This document shows, piece after piece, positions 10,337 to 21,834 of a DNA stretch of 64,000 nt. The DNA is from Achatina immaculata. Lineage: Eukaryota > Mollusca > Gastropoda > Stylommatophora > Achatinidae. The stretch lies in assembly GCA_009760885.1 (NCBI GenBank), contig CM019692.1, forward strand, positions 46,683,930 through 46,747,929. The letters run 5' to 3'. The notes beneath the pieces were generated by a model, which was given only the letters and a program-made list of their open reading frames with translations, made no database searches and had not been told where the DNA came from. Position numbers and translations under genes: made by a program. Within the stretch, counting starts at the first letter, position 1. Each line of letters starts with the position of its first letter.

Positions 10337-11105
10337 GGCTATACATGGAATACCATCTAAAATTGTCAACACCATTAAGGATCTCTACAACGGATATGTT
10401 TGTGCAGTCAACACAAATGAAGGAATAAGCGAATAGTTCCAGACTGAAACAGGCGTGAAACAAGGATGTATACTGTCTCCCTTGCTTTTTGGAATTGCCA
10501 TAGACATCATAATGAAAAAAAAAATGTTGCACAGGTAAAACAGGCATTGTTTGGGTAAATGGAGCTCACCTAGAAGATCTTGCATAACTCTTATCAGTGA
10601 TAATGTGAATTCGATGCAAGAAAATTCAGATACCCTGCTTCACTCGCTAGTATAATAGGACTTGAAATTAACAAAGAAAAAAAAAAAGAAACTTCCCATT
10701 AATCAAGAAGGAAAAATATATGTAAAAGGAATAGCTGTTGAAAAACCATACCAGTTTGCATACCTCGGCAGCTACATAGACCAGGATGATGAGACCTGAA
10801 AGGAAGTTAGAACTGCAAAAACACCACTGACCTTGAAGAATCTTGAGAGCATATGACACTCAAAAAGTTACAAGCACAAAAATCAAGTTAAGAGTATTCA
10901 GTTCAAATGTAATATCCACCCTCATTTATGCATGTGAAAGCTGGAAAACAACTAAAGAAATAGACAAGAAATTACTCTTTTGAAAACAAATGCCAAAGGA
11001 AAATACGCGGCATCAAGTGGAACGAATTCAAGAACAATGCAGAGATAAGACAGACGAGCGAACAACAACCTGTCTATGGGTGATCAGAAAAAAGATAATA
11101 GAAAT
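10337..11105 (+). pseudogene. LINE-F reverse transcriptase remnant
   Basis: Reading across several frames gives a segment with IVNTIKDLYNGY, then ETGVKQGCILSPLLFGIAID, which is the conserved 'VKQGC-LSP-LF' block of non-LTR reverse transcriptases. Further on comes FENKCQRKIRGIKWNEF, which matches the C-terminal part of LINE-F at 52684. Stops and frameshifts interrupt it throughout. The catalytic F/YADD block is not clearly preserved. It is a dead 5'-truncated copy. Confidence 0.8.
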
Positions 11106-11640
11106 GTCGTATGTTAAAATGAGAGAGAAAGAGAAAGAAAAAAGTCTTCAGCATAACAGAAAAGTCGTATGTCATAAATGAGAGAACCTCTACAGCATAA
11201 TAGACCAAAAAAAAAAAAAAGAAATTTTCTGGCCGATTAAAGGACGCAGAGTATGAAGGTATGAATAGGGCCTCGTTATTGCGCTTAACAGGTTCTCTAA
11301 GAGCTCTGCTATCCAGACGTGCTCCCTTATTATCTGTCATAACGATAAGGCCCGGCGAGTAGAGAATCAAAGGGCACAAGTACGCGGCTATCAAAGACAA
11401 AGTGTTGGCCTCATAATCTCACTTCAAAGCAGGCGGGGCGGCGACATCAAAGGCGAATGATCAGCTCGTTTACCACATCCAGTGACCAAACAAGCGTAAA
11501 ATTGTCGCAGGACTGTGACAGGCGAAGAACTCCAAGTGGAGAAAAGGAACTAAATATAAACCCCTGAAACCCCGTACCTCTTATTAACTCTTTCAACTCC
11601 TTCCTCCGCGCACTTTTTTTTCCATCCCCTTCATCATCCG

Positions 11641-11641
11641 G

Positions 11642-11676
<35 letters not shown>
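11641..11676. repeat. (CA)n microsatellite
   Basis: A pure CA run of about 17 repeats lies in otherwise unremarkable sequence. The flanks from 11106 to 12590 contain no repeat family or exon signal that I recognise. Confidence 0.95.
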
Positions 11677-11677
<1 letters not shown>

Positions 11678-12599
11678 CACACATTTATAACCCCACCACA
11701 ACAGCTTTCTTTAAAGTTGAAAAGAATTGCGCGAACAAGTTGATTCTGCGGTCGGTTGAAAAGATAACATCCCAGATCAAAGGAACTTTGGTTTGTTTGT
11801 GAAGACTGGCGGATCAAGAAAGAGTGACGGGCAACCCGTGGAGTGGGCCTAGGGTTAAATCCAAGATCACATGCGGCACATCGTTCTCGTGGTGTTGTTA
11901 GCTCTGGTTGAGGATCAGTGACGGCCCAGCTTTAGGTCTTATCGCTTAATCATGAACTCGGCGACGTAAACGCCGAGAAAGGGAGCTTAAATCTAGCGTG
12001 AATCGTTTTTAAGACTTTCAGTCCTGATTACGAGCAGATATGAGTTATCGTCCGTGGCCCCCATTCGTGCCATTCAGAGTAACCGTCATGCAATATTGTT
12101 TCAAATGTTTTCCGGTCACGTGGTTACATTTCCTCATCGGTCACCTTTTCCTTATGGACGCGACCAGTTTTCTGAGTGTAAAATACATGTCATTTTTTTT
12201 TTCGTCTATGATGAATCAGATCTTATGACACCAGAAAGCATCGTTTTACTGAACAGCTTCTCACATTCTATGAATACCGGATTAGCATAGGAGATCAAAG
12301 TTAACAGCAAGCAATGTTTGTGTTGTAAGGGTCTAGTCTCGCCGCGCTTACGTTTAAATAAGTGAGGGGCATTATTAAAATATAAAGAACATGACATGCG
12401 ATATCTTTTGACATTCTGTCGTTTATCTTCATGACTTCACAACGTTTATGCTTCATATGTATATTTAATACAAAGTCATTATGTACACAGTAAGCACACG
12501 TGTATTTTACCTTTTTTTTTAAATCCACAAATTGAGTACATAGTATCGTGATATTATACTACATATTGATCCAGTAAGAATGAAATATAATGGCAGTAC

Positions 12600-13230
12600 A
12601 TTGAAAATGTGTTACTGTATGCATGTCTGTGTGAGGGTGTAGTGTTATGTATATACACATATGTCTATATGTGTGCGGTATCATGAAATGTGTGCATATG
12701 TCCGTATGTATGTGCAGTATGTAATATGTATATGTGTGCATATATCTGTTTGGATGTGAAGTATGTATTATATGTGTGTATATATGTCTGTATGTGTAGT
12801 ATTATGTATGTATATGTCTGTATGTATATTCAGTACGTACGAATTATGTATTATATTCAGCATGTGTGTACGTATGTGCAGTACGAATTATGTATATGTT
12901 CAGTATGCACGTGTTATGTATTATATTCAGCATGTATGTACGTATGTGTAGTATTATGTATATGTATACGTTTGTATATGTCTATGTATTGTATATATAT
13001 ATATATGCAAATATGTTTGTATGTTCAGTATGTATTATGTATATATGTGTGCATATATGTCTGCATGTGCAGTATGTATGTATTATTCATGTATGTACAG
13101 TATGTATGTATGTAATACATATGTCTGTATGTGTGTTCATTATGTATGTATGTATGTCTGATCAGCATGTATGTATATATTTATGCATATGTCTGTATGT
13201 AGGTGCAGTATGTGTGTGATATGTATTAAA
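12600..13230. repeat. TATGTG-rich degenerate minisatellite
   Basis: Over 600 bp consist of variants of GTATGTATGTGCAGTATGTA with TATA runs. The alternating purine-pyrimidine content could favour Z-DNA or cruciform structure. Long cysteine- and tyrosine-rich reading frames follow from the repeat and do not indicate a protein. Confidence 0.9.
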
Positions 13231-13236
13231 AAACAG

Positions 13237-13490
13237 GAAGGTACACAGCTTCTTTAGCAGACTCCACCACCATGGGTATCATGGCGATCCCTGTCCCGTT
13301 AGCCTGCCTAGGCCTGTTACTGGTGACCCCAGCATGTCAGCTATAGTTCGCCAACCCTGACGCCAGCATGTCAGCTATAGTTCGCCAAACCTGACGCCAG
13401 CATGTCAGCTATAGTTTGCCAACCCTGACGCCAGCATGTCAGCTATAGTTTGCCAACCCTGACGCCATCACTCACCTGAGGGCCTCTCAT
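13237..13490 (+). repeat. DR1 copy with four tandem 34-bp internal units
   Basis: After the DR1 core (CTTCTTTAGCAGACTCCACC and GGCCTGTTACTGG), the unit CCCTGACGCCAGCATGTCAG plus CTATAGTTTGCCAA is repeated four times. In other DR1 copies this unit occurs once or twice, so the array is a local expansion of an internal DR1 segment. Confidence 0.85.
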
Positions 13491-13792
13491 AGCCACGTCA
13501 CGACAAGTGCGTACACATATACACACAAAGAACAGCAGTAAAAGTAACGCATTCACAATGTGTACTCCATCCACATTCGTTACTATTTCGGTAGTAATAT
13601 CGGTTACAGACATTTTCATCTACTTCATTATCTTGTTCTTCTTCTATCTATCTGGAATTGCCAGATGATAATCATTAAATTTGATGCCTTGAAGGCGTTG
13701 AATCATGACATCGTGTCGGATCAGGTGCGGGCTATGGCAACCATTTTTTGAGTACCTGAGTGGATCTAAAACAGCTGATGGGTGGGGTGGGG
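13491..13792. other. No gene recognised
   Basis: Sequence between two DR1 copies. A short frame near 13670-13750 reads FDALKALNHDIVSDQ, which faintly resembles the 'D-x-x-KAFD' region of a reverse transcriptase, but it is too short to call. Confidence 0.4.
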
Positions 13793-14440
13793 GTATGCAT
13801 TACTTCTTTATCAGGTTTCACCGCCATGGGGATTATAGCAATCCCTGCCCCATTAGCCAGGCTAATCCTATTACTGGGAGTACCAACGGAGAGGTGGTAC
13901 AGGGTCTTGGCCAGCTATAGTTTGCCAGCCCTGACACTAGCATGTTAGCTATGGGTCGTCGCCCCTGACACTAGCATGCCAGCTATAATTCGCCAACCCC
14001 GAAACTAGCATGTCAGCTATAATTCGCCAACCCTGACACTAGCATTTCAGCTATGGGTCGCCAGCCCTGACACTAGAATGTCAGCTATGGGTCGCCAACC
14101 CTGACACTAGCATGTCAACTATAATTCACCAACCCTGACACTAGCATGTCAGCTATGGGTCGTCAGCCCTGACACTAACATGTCAGCTATAACTCACCAA
14201 CCCTGACACTAGCATGTCAGCTATGGGTCGCCAGCCCTGACACTAGCATGTCAGCTATGGGTCGCTACCCCTGACACTAGTATGTCAGCTATGGGTCGCC
14301 AGCCCTGACACTAGCATGTCAGCTATAATTCACCAACCCTGACACTAGCATGTCAGCTATGGGTCGCCAGCCCTGACACTAGCATGTCAGCTATGGGTCG
14401 CCAGCCCTGACACTAGTATGTCAGCTATGGGTCGCTGACT
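13793..14440 (+). repeat. DR1 copy with about 16 tandem 34-bp internal units
   Basis: The DR1 core (TTACTTCTTTATCAGG, AGCCAGGCTAATCC, ACAGGGTCTTGGCCAGCTAT) is followed from about 13920 by an array of CCCTGACACTAGCATGTCAG plus CTATGGGTCGCCAG. The units differ mainly at a GGGTCGCCAG versus AATTCACCAA block, giving two subtypes that are interspersed. The array ends in the usual DR1 closing phrase GTCGCTGACTGCC. Confidence 0.9.
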
Positions 14441-14771
14441 GCCAGATGGGACGTTTTGACCCTGGAGACACAAAATATGCAGACAAGTTCAAAAGCAACT
14501 GAACTGGCCCAAAATGTGAGAAAAGAAGAGCCACAGCTACTCTGCAGACTCATCAGCGTCAGCTGGAAAAGCTGGGAAATATCAAGACAAACATTGTGGA
14601 TTTTAATGTTATGTGAGAAAGGAGAAACACACTGTGCAATAAAGCTCTGTCGATGAATGCCAACAAGAGAGTTATTCAGTGCTACATCGAACCCGCATTT
14701 GTTGCAGGGGTGGGGTCACGGAGAGTAACAAAGAGCAGTCAGAATCTACTGGAAGCAGCGGAGAGAGATCA
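14441..14771 (+). pseudogene. LINE C-terminal fragment (family unassigned)
   Basis: A frame with one stop reads LGNIKTNIVDF and then MNANKRVIQCYIEPAF, followed by NLLEAAERD. This resembles the post-RT region of many non-LTR elements ('KRVLxCYIxPxLLYG...LEAxE'). It has no catalytic motif. It stops where LINE-C begins on the opposite strand. Confidence 0.5.
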
Positions 14772-15262
14772 GTCAGTCATTTGCATATCTCTTGCAGAAC
14801 TTTGCCTCCTTAACAGGTCTCCTGTAGGCCTCTCGGTTGTAAGCAAGATGGCCTGCTGCTGATGCATCCATTTGCAGATCGTCAACGATGTCTTGCAGCC
14901 ATCTTCGCCTTGGTCTTCCTCTCTTTCTTTTTCTCATAATGTACCCTTCCAAGACGGTCTTTTCTAGATTATCATGACGTTTAATGTGTCCAAAATATTT
15001 AAGTTTTCTCTGTTTAATCCTCTTTACTAGCCAGCCTTCTTCAAATTAAGTTCTTCTAGTATGGATATACTGTACAACGTATTTGTTCTTTTCTGTGTCC
15101 ATGATATTTGAATAACTCTTCTGTAGCATTTACATTCAAAGGCATTTATGTCTTTCTCAGCTGTTTTGTTAAGTGTCCAGGTCTCACAGGCATATGTTGC
15201 GATGGGAAAGATTCATGCCTTCAAAAATCTTATTTGTGTAGTTCTATCTGTTCCTCTCCACA
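14772..15262 (-). mobile_element. LINE-C 3' half
   Basis: In complement the sequence encodes the C-terminal region of LINE-C, with the block FGHIKRHDNLEKT-like and GRPRRRWLQDIVDDLQMD. It matches 25811-26091 and 42835-43345. The 3' end lies at the left edge near a TCAGTCAGTC run. At 15262 similarity ends abruptly where a LINE-D-like fragment begins on the other strand. Confidence 0.85.
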
Positions 15263-15640
15263 GCGGAGAACGGAATGATGGAAATACCGTGGACAACCAA
15301 GAAAACAAATGAAGAGCTTCTAAGTCAGGATGGAGAAAGGGAGAGAAATTGTAGCAAAATTCATGACAGGACAATCCAGATTTGTAGGACATGTTTTGAG
15401 AAGTGGGAAACTAGAACACCTAGTGAAAACAGGAACGCTAGATGAGCAAAGGGACAAAGGAAGACAAAGAAATAAGATACTTGACGGACTGAAAGAGTGA
15501 CAGACACATAGCAAGGTCTAATACAAATTTTTAAGAAAGAGCAAAGGATAGAAGGATATGAAAATCAATGACGACCAACAACATCTGATTGGCATGTCCA
15601 GAGAAATAGGAATATCCAAGACCGACCCGACTTCAGGGGT
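15263..15640 (+). pseudogene. LINE-D-like C-terminal fragment
   Basis: A forward frame reads TGQSRFVGHVLRSGKLEHLV and then GRQRNKILDGL, a typical end segment of LINE proteins in which 'F-GH-x-R' is followed by a 'GRxRxKILD-L' block. Similar words occur in the insert at 26714-26994 on the minus strand. Stops follow. No 5' part is present. Confidence 0.65.
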
Positions 15641-16329
15641 AGTTAATGAAAGAAAACTATTTCTTTCTTAGTTAAAAGAAATTAAAACCACCAATTATTA
15701 AACTGATAAGAAATACATACAACTATTTAACTCTGATACGGCATCCGTCATCTTATCGAGTTTCCGTCCTTGGGTTAGAACCGTTTACCAAAGCTGCATA
15801 ACCTCCCCTTCTTTATTCAAGTCATATCAACCGTCTATGTTGGACTCGGTCTCTTTATGGGGCAGAGAAAAAGGCGTTAATTTATCGTTAAATTTGAAAA
15901 CGGGTTATTATTTCCACCATGACATAGTCCAGTGGAGCCAAATAGTTTAGAATTGTGCAGTAGCAACTGGGTGACGCCCCAAACCACCTTCCCAAAACCA
16001 CATCTTCCTCCCCTCCCAAATGTAAAGAATAACCATTTCTGTTTTGTTTCATAAAACATTGCGCGGTATCATGGCGCTCCGGACAGGTGCACGTACTCCG
16101 CAGTACCAGGAAAATTATTTATGGACTTAAAGGCGTTTTAGGAGACAAGACAACCCAGCCGTGTCGATGTAGATTCAGCCGTTCGTCCCTGGGAGAATTA
16201 AACTTGAAAAACTCGTGAAATGAAATTTAATTAATGTAAATGTTCCATATTTGAAGAGTGTTTTCTGATCAGCATGCGTAGAAGTGTCAAAATAAATGTA
16301 GAAGTGTTTTGTTTTTTTTACAGAATCGT
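15641..16329. other. No gene recognised
   Basis: Mixed-composition sequence without recognised exons, repeats shared with other parts of the window or terminal inverted repeats. Confidence 0.55.
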
Positions 16330-16553
16330 TCTATGTAGAAGGTTAGATGAGTAACTGAACTGTTATTATATATAGAATGTCAGACGAGTAACTGAATTGT
16401 TATATATAGAAGGTTAAATGAGTAACTGAAGTGTTATATATAACAGGTTAGATGAGTACCTGAGCTCTTATATATAGAAAATTAGATGAATAACTGAACT
16501 GCTATATACAGAAGGTTTTAAATAGAAAGTTAGATCCATAATTGAATTGTTCT
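16330..16553. repeat. About 34-bp minisatellite, left part
   Basis: Units resemble TATATAGAAGGTTAGATGAG plus TAACTGAACTG. The array is split by the LINE-A insertion and resumes at 19788-19930 with the same unit, so the LINE inserted into a pre-existing array. Confidence 0.85.
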
Positions 16554-16771
16554 ATACAGAAAGTTCCCCCCGTGTGGTACCCGGGATATGTAAAGAATAG
16601 GACCACTGTACCCTACCACACATGATCGTAAAAGGCGACTAAGGAGGGTTCGGCATAGGGCCAGCAACCCTATCTGGTAAAAAAAAAACTATCAGACTGC
16701 TACACAAACGGAAGCAAGGGAAAAAAACAAATGCAGGTGGAAGGAGAAATGCGTATCAGGAAACTGAGCCC

Positions 16772-18139
16772 ATGAAGGTTGTGGATGAAAACCAGCCACT
16801 GGAAGTCCCCAGCCCGACTGCAGACCTCCTGGAACCTAAACACAAGATGCAAATAGGCAGCTGGAATGTAAGAACACTTAATCAGACTGGAAAACTAGCA
16901 CAAACCATCAAGGAAATGCAGAGATACAAACTAGACATACTAGGAATACAAGAAGCAAGATGGACAGGACAAGGCAGAAGGAAATTAACAACACAGCACA
17001 CAGAAGATACAATAATATGGTCAGGTAAAGAAGATCTTCATGAAGGAGGAGTAGCATTGATTATAACAAAAGAAGCATCAAGAGCATTGCTGAAATGGAC
17101 CCCTATAAATGAGAGATTATTATATGCACGGTTCAACTCAAGATTCGCGAAGCTGTCTATTATAGTTTGTTATGCACCAACAGAAGCAGCTGAAGAGGAA
17201 TTGAAAGAAGATTTTTACAACAGCCTCCAAGCCACAGAAAAAACAATACAAAAGCATGATATGCTACTCATCTCGGGCGACTTCAATGCAAAAGTAGGTG
17301 AGGGAAATGAAGATAGAAGAAGAATCATGGGAAGAGAAGGAATTGGAGAAATAAATGAAAATGGAGAACGACTCTGCAGTTTCTGTGAAGAAAACATGAT
17401 GACCACCGGAGGGACAATTTTCCAACATACAAACATCCATAAAGTGACTTGGAGGTCACCAGATAAAACCACAGAAAACCAAATCGATCACATACTAATA
17501 AACAGCAAGTGGAAATGGTCACTACAAGATGTGCGAGCAAGGAAAGGAGCAGATGTAGGAAGCGATCACAACCTTTTGGTAGCAAAAATAAAACTAAAAT
17601 TAAGGAAAGCCAAAATCGGAGAACACAGAAAGATACGTTTTGATACAAGAAAACTGAAAGACCGGCAAACAAGAAATGAATTCTCAATAGTACTTAAGAA
17701 CCGCTTCAGTGTCCTACAAGACGAAGCAGAAATGTCCATACTAGAGTTCAATAAAACACTACAGGAAACAGCAAAAGAGGTGCTGGGATATCGGAAAAGG
17801 AGAAAAGAGGAATGGATAAGCAAGACCACATGGGAAAAAATAGAGCAAAGAAAAGAAATCAAGAAAAAATTACTGAACACCAAATCACAACGGCTTAAAG
17901 AACAAGTTTTAAGTAATTATGCACAAAAAGACAAAGAAGTGAAGGAATCATGCCGTCAAGATAAACGTCAATACTATGACAACATAGCAGAAGCAGCAGA
18001 GAAAGCAGCATATACAAATGATATGAAAACCATATATAAAATCACAAAGCAGATGACAGGTAACTTCAACACAAGATATGAAAGTGCAGTAAGGACACAA
18101 AATGGACATCTGGTCAATGGAGAAAGAGAAAAAAATTGA
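16772..18139 (+). pseudogene. LINE-A endonuclease domain and start of reverse transcriptase region
   Basis: The open frame of 455 codons starts at the first ATG of the conserved protein. The endonuclease/exonuclease/phosphatase fold nicks target DNA to prime reverse transcription. Visible motifs are SWNVRTL (N32), GIQEARW (E61), ISGDFNAKVG (D170, N172), the QIDHIL block (D239, H240) and GSDHNLL (D265, H266), so the nuclease centre looks intact. The frame ends early in a run of seven A at 18129-18135. With six A it would stay in frame with the downstream reverse transcriptase frame, so this is a one-base slippage lesion. Confidence 0.9.
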
Positions 18140-19280
18140 AAGATGGAGGGAACACTTTAACACCCTACTAAACAGAACACAAGCAGCACAAACAATAGAC
18201 ATACCTGAAGCAAAAACGGAACTAAACATCAATACAGGACCAATAACAGTAAGTGAAGTAAAGGAGGCGATAAAGAAGCTAAAATCAGACTGGGCACCAG
18301 GTGAAGATGAAGTGACTGCTGAGATGTTGAAAGCAGAAGAAACAGAAACACTTAAACAACTTTGCCTGATATTACAACAAATTTGGGATGTAGAAAAAGC
18401 CCCAGAGGAGTGGAAAACTGGTCTTATAGTAAAACTACCAAATAAGGGTGACCTCAGAGATTGCGGGAACTGGACAGGCATTACCCTACTGCCACTCACC
18501 AGTAAAGTATTTTGCAGAATAATCATCAACAGAATTGTACCAGCACATGAGGAAAAATTTCAGAAAGAGCAGGCAGGATTTAGGAGAGGAAGATCATGCA
18601 TAGACCACATGTTTGTACTTAAACAAATATTAGAACAGGCAAATGAGTGGCATAGCACAACATATGCATTGTTCATAGATTTTAAGAAAGCCTTTGACAG
18701 TGTCAATAGAGATGCACTGTGGAAAATCCTAAGATGGCATGGCCTCCCCCATAAGATAGTAAATGTAATCAAAGCCCTATATGAGGGTTTTCAGTGTAAA
18801 GTGATCTGTGGAGAACATAACTCCAGTAGCCTTAAGGTACAAACAGGAGTGAAACAGGGATGTGTACTATCACCAACATTATTTATCTTGGCAGTAGACT
18901 GGTTAATGAAGGAGGCAACATCAGACAAACGCAGAGGATTACAATGGACCCTTGACACAGTGCTGGAGGACCTTGACTTTGCGGACGACATTTGTCTATT
19001 ATCAAGCAGTCACAAAGATATGCAAGATAAAATAAACAAGCTAACTCAGAATGCAAACAACATAAGACTAAAGATCAACGTAGAAAAGACAAAGTTAATG
19101 AAGCAAAATGTGAACAACAGAAATGTACTCAGAGTAGATAGCAAGTTAGTGGAGGAGGTCAACGAATTTGTATACCTTGGGAGTAGAGTAGTAGAAAATG
19201 GAGACAGCACAGAGGACATCAACAGCAGACTTAGTAGAGCAAACCAGGCTTTTGCAGTGCTGGAGACTATATGGAAATAA
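18134..19280 (+). pseudogene. LINE-A reverse transcriptase domain
   Basis: The domain copies element RNA into DNA at the nicked target. In the 392-codon open frame beginning at 18102 (the first 11 codons overlap the upstream frame) one sees KEQAGFRRGRSCIDH (about residues 156-169), YALFIDFKKAFDSVNRDALW (188-207, D193), GVKQGCVLSPTLF (249-261) and the catalytic FADD (293-296). All core residues are present. A stop occurs at 19278-19280 just before a poly-A run, where other copies continue in frame. This is the second lesion of the element. Confidence 0.9.
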
Positions 19281-19289
19281 AAAAAAAAC

Positions 19290-19748
19290 TAAGCATAAAT
19301 ATGAAAATCAGGATATTTAAGAGTAATGTTCTAAGTGTACTACTCTATGGAAGTGAATCCTGGCACAAAAACCATAGAAAACAAGTTGAATTCTTTCCAG
19401 ACTAAATGTTTACGAAGAATTAGGAAAATATTTTGACCAAACACCATAAGAAATAATATCTTATTGGCAGAAATGCAGATGAAGCCACTGACAACAATTA
19501 TCGAGGAAAGACGCCGGCGATGGTTAGGACATGTGCTCCGAATGACTGACAACTCACTACCAAAAATAGCTCTAAGATGGACACCACAGGGGAACAGAAG
19601 TAAGGGTAGACCAAAAGAGACATGGAGAAGAACAACAGAAAGGATGTTGAGCAATAGAGGGGTCACCTGGGCAAGAGCAGAAAAAAAGGCGAAGGACAGG
19701 TATTTGTGGAAAACCCTTGCGGAAGCCCCATGTGCCCTGGGCACTTAA
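19290..19748 (+). pseudogene. LINE-A C-terminal region
   Basis: The continuation of the protein is spread over two frames, with a further shift near 19376-19384 and an in-frame TGA at 19434-19436. The final open part from 19464 reads EERRRRWLGHVLRMTDNSL and later GRPKETWRRTTERML, ending at TAA 19746-19748, about 30 bp before the GA tail ends. The same C-terminal segment is the piece most often retained by truncated LINE-A copies elsewhere in the window. Confidence 0.85.
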
Positions 19749-19787
19749 GGTTCGGAAAGAGAGAGAGAGATAGAGATACAGAAAGTT

Positions 19788-19932
19788 AGATGAACAGCTG
19801 AATTATTTTACATAGAAAGTTAGATCCATAAGTGAATTGTTCTGCATAGAAAGTTAGATGTCGTAATTGAATTGTTCTACCCGGAAAGTTAGATGAATAA
19901 CTGTGTTGTTCTACAATAAAGGTTAGATAACT
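19788..19932. repeat. About 34-bp minisatellite, right part
   Basis: This is the continuation of the array at 16330-16553 after the LINE-A insertion. Units such as AGAAAGTTAGATCCATAA plus GTGAATTGTTCT persist for roughly four copies. Confidence 0.85.
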
Positions 19933-20249
19933 TCATCATCGATAGTTCATCATCAGGACATTTAAGTCGAAACTCAAAGTGCTCTCATGCCCTCGACATA
20001 AATGTCGACTAAGAATTGTAACTCAGAATATCACTAATACGAATAGTCGTTGTGCACCGAGGGATAAAGTTAAGCGAAGACGAAAGCACTCACGCACTTG
20101 TAGATGGCGCGAGAACGCGTTTATTTCAACAGTGAGAAGAGGCAACGGGGATGTCTGTCGTTATCTCCTTGGGTGTGTGTTGGGGGGGGGGGGCGTGTGG
20201 GGGGGGGGGGGAATGGGGAAGAGGGAAGACTGTCCGTTTTGGCACTCAG

Positions 20250-20560
20250 TGTCCCATACCTGACATGGCAGAATCAGAGTTGGCGAACCATAACTGAACA
20301 AGACCCTGTCCCACCTCCCACCTCACCGTTGATACCCCCCCTCCCCTAGTAACAGGCCTAGCATGGCTTACGGGCCAGGGATCTCCTTGGTTCTCAGGGT
20401 GGTGAAATTTGTTAATAAAATACTGCACACTCCCTGCTACCTGCTATTTAGCTGAGCTCCGAAACTGAATAAGTAGCTGCCACGACCCGCTCCAAAGCCG
20501 ACACAATGCCCCTTCCTCGACACCTTCACAGCGTCGACTGCACAAAGACACTGACCCAGG
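20250..20560 (-). repeat. DR1 copy with distal extension
   Basis: In complement this holds the DR1 core (GGGACAGGGTCTTG and the AGCCATGCTAGGCCTGTTAC region). On the plus-strand right side it continues for over 100 bp into a block ending CAGCGTCGACTGCACAAAG. A matching extension follows the minus-strand DR1 at 41765-42085 (CAGCATCGGCTGCAAAG), showing that the repeat unit extends beyond its core. Confidence 0.75.
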
Positions 20561-21590
20561 AGATGACTGACAGCAAATACAACCCAGTTGAATGGACACA
20601 TGTATACACAGATGGGGTCTGCAGAAAAAGCAGTAAAAAAAATGGAGGTGGGGGCGTTTACATAAGATACACAGATGGGAGACAAACCAAAAAGGCCTTA
20701 GGAATGGGAAAGATTTCCTACAACTACAGGGCAGAAACAACAGCTCCTCCTCGAAGCCCTCAAAGTACTTAAAAGAGAAAACCTGCAGCCACCACACAAA
20801 ATAGCTTTCTTGACAGAATTCAGAGCACTTCTAACACTAATAACAACAAACAATCCACAGGCAAACATACAGGAAATCACAGCAGAACTGAAGCACCTTA
20901 CATTGTCAACAACTGTGGCCCTACAATGAGTACCATCCCACTGTGGAATAGCTGGCAATGAAATAGCTGACAGCCTTTCCAAAGCTGGCAGCAATCAAGA
21001 TCAAATCAATCATCCAGTAAACTACCAAGAGGCAAAAAAACTATAGTCTGTAACCACAGCAGATCTGAATGGAAGAAACATCGCAACAACGAGCCAGATG
21101 CAATACACCAACTACAAAGACATCATAAAATCATCCTCTTTCATCTACGAACAGGCCACTGCAGACTACTGAGCCACATACACCGACTCAAAATGGCTCA
21201 CACAGACAAGTGCCCATGTGGCAGTGGATCTCCAGACTCCAGAACATATCTTTCAAGAGTTCCCAAACCATACGGACCTGAGGCGTGATACATGGCCAGA
21301 GGACACACGCTTAGGGCAAAAGCTTTGGGGCTCCTATCAGGGTCTCGAGAGGACTGCGAGCTTTGCCATGTCAACATGGTTCAAGATTTGATGTGACCAA
21401 CAACCTCGAATGCAGAAAAAGAAGAAAGCTGCAAAGAATACCAGCTCGCAGTTCTAGGGAGAAAGAGGGCAAGACAAGACAGTCTCCGTGTGGCACACTT
21501 TCAAAAAAGCACTGTCATGTTACTTCACCTCCATCAGCGGGACAGGGCCCGATGTCCTCCACATTGTACTGAAGATTACTGTAAAAACAT
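20561..21590 (+). pseudogene. RNase H domain and C-terminus of a non-LTR retroelement
   Basis: Degraded frames encode an RNase H fold: HVYTDGV (first catalytic D), a GGGGVYIRY strand, YRAET (catalytic E), then VPSHCGIAGNEIADSLSKAG, which contains the H and final D of the active site. The usual middle D is replaced, reading FLTEFRALL. The C-terminal part contains a HIFQEFPNHTDLR segment and ends in LERTASFAMSTWF. RNase H removes template RNA during retrotransposition. Several stops and at least one frame change make this a pseudogene, and no reverse transcriptase part precedes it. Confidence 0.75.
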
Positions 21591-21623
21591 ATTTATTAAA
21601 TTAGATCTAATAATTTAAGAAGC

Positions 21624-21834
21624 CAGTGTTTCTCAGCCTCTTTGGAGCATGCCCCCACATCAGCGCCTCAAAGATTTTTATCCCCCCCCCCCTTCCCAAA
21701 TCCGCCAACATAATAGTCAACCAAGTTCTGAAAAAGTATACTATAAATATATTCAAATTGCACCCCCTCCCCCAACCAAATTATTAAAATCCCCCCGCCC
21801 CCTTGTAGGACATACGCCTCACGTTGGGAAACTG
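21624..21834. mobile_element. hAT-like MITE remnant
   Basis: The left end CAGTGTTTCTCAGCC and the complement of the right end CAGTTTCCCAACGTGAGGCG are related to the ends at 59041-59174 (TGTTTCCCAACGTGGTGC). An eight-base duplication could not be confirmed. The interior is rich in oligo-C. A non-autonomous hAT relative is the likely identity. Confidence 0.5.

Larger units (their letters stand above)
16566..19775 (+). mobile_element. LINE-A, near full-length RTE-like retrotransposon
   Basis: The 3.21-kb unit is flanked by a perfect 12-bp target-site duplication, ATACAGAAAGTT, at 16554-16565 and 19776-19787. It carries an apurinic-type endonuclease region and a reverse transcriptase region, has no RNase H, and ends in a GA-rich microsatellite after TTAAGGTTC. 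Size, gene order and simple-repeat tail fit the RTE group, though that clade call is inference. The 5' end begins CCCCCCGTGTGGTACCCGG. Frame breaks listed in the sub-entries make it non-autonomous today. A perfect duplication suggests a fairly recent insertion. Confidence 0.9.

Noticed and set aside
12690..13219. Cysteine/tyrosine-rich frames up to 141 codons resembling small secreted proteins
   Set aside because: The sequence is a TATGTG-type simple repeat. The residues follow from ATG, TGT and TAT triplets.
13670..13750. Possible reverse transcriptase scrap FDALKALNHDIV
   Set aside because: Too short, and the flanking conserved blocks are absent.
17215..18529. Minus-strand frames of 85-193 codons antisense to LINE-A
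   Set aside because: They are shadows of the A-rich plus-strand coding sequence and have no motif of their own.
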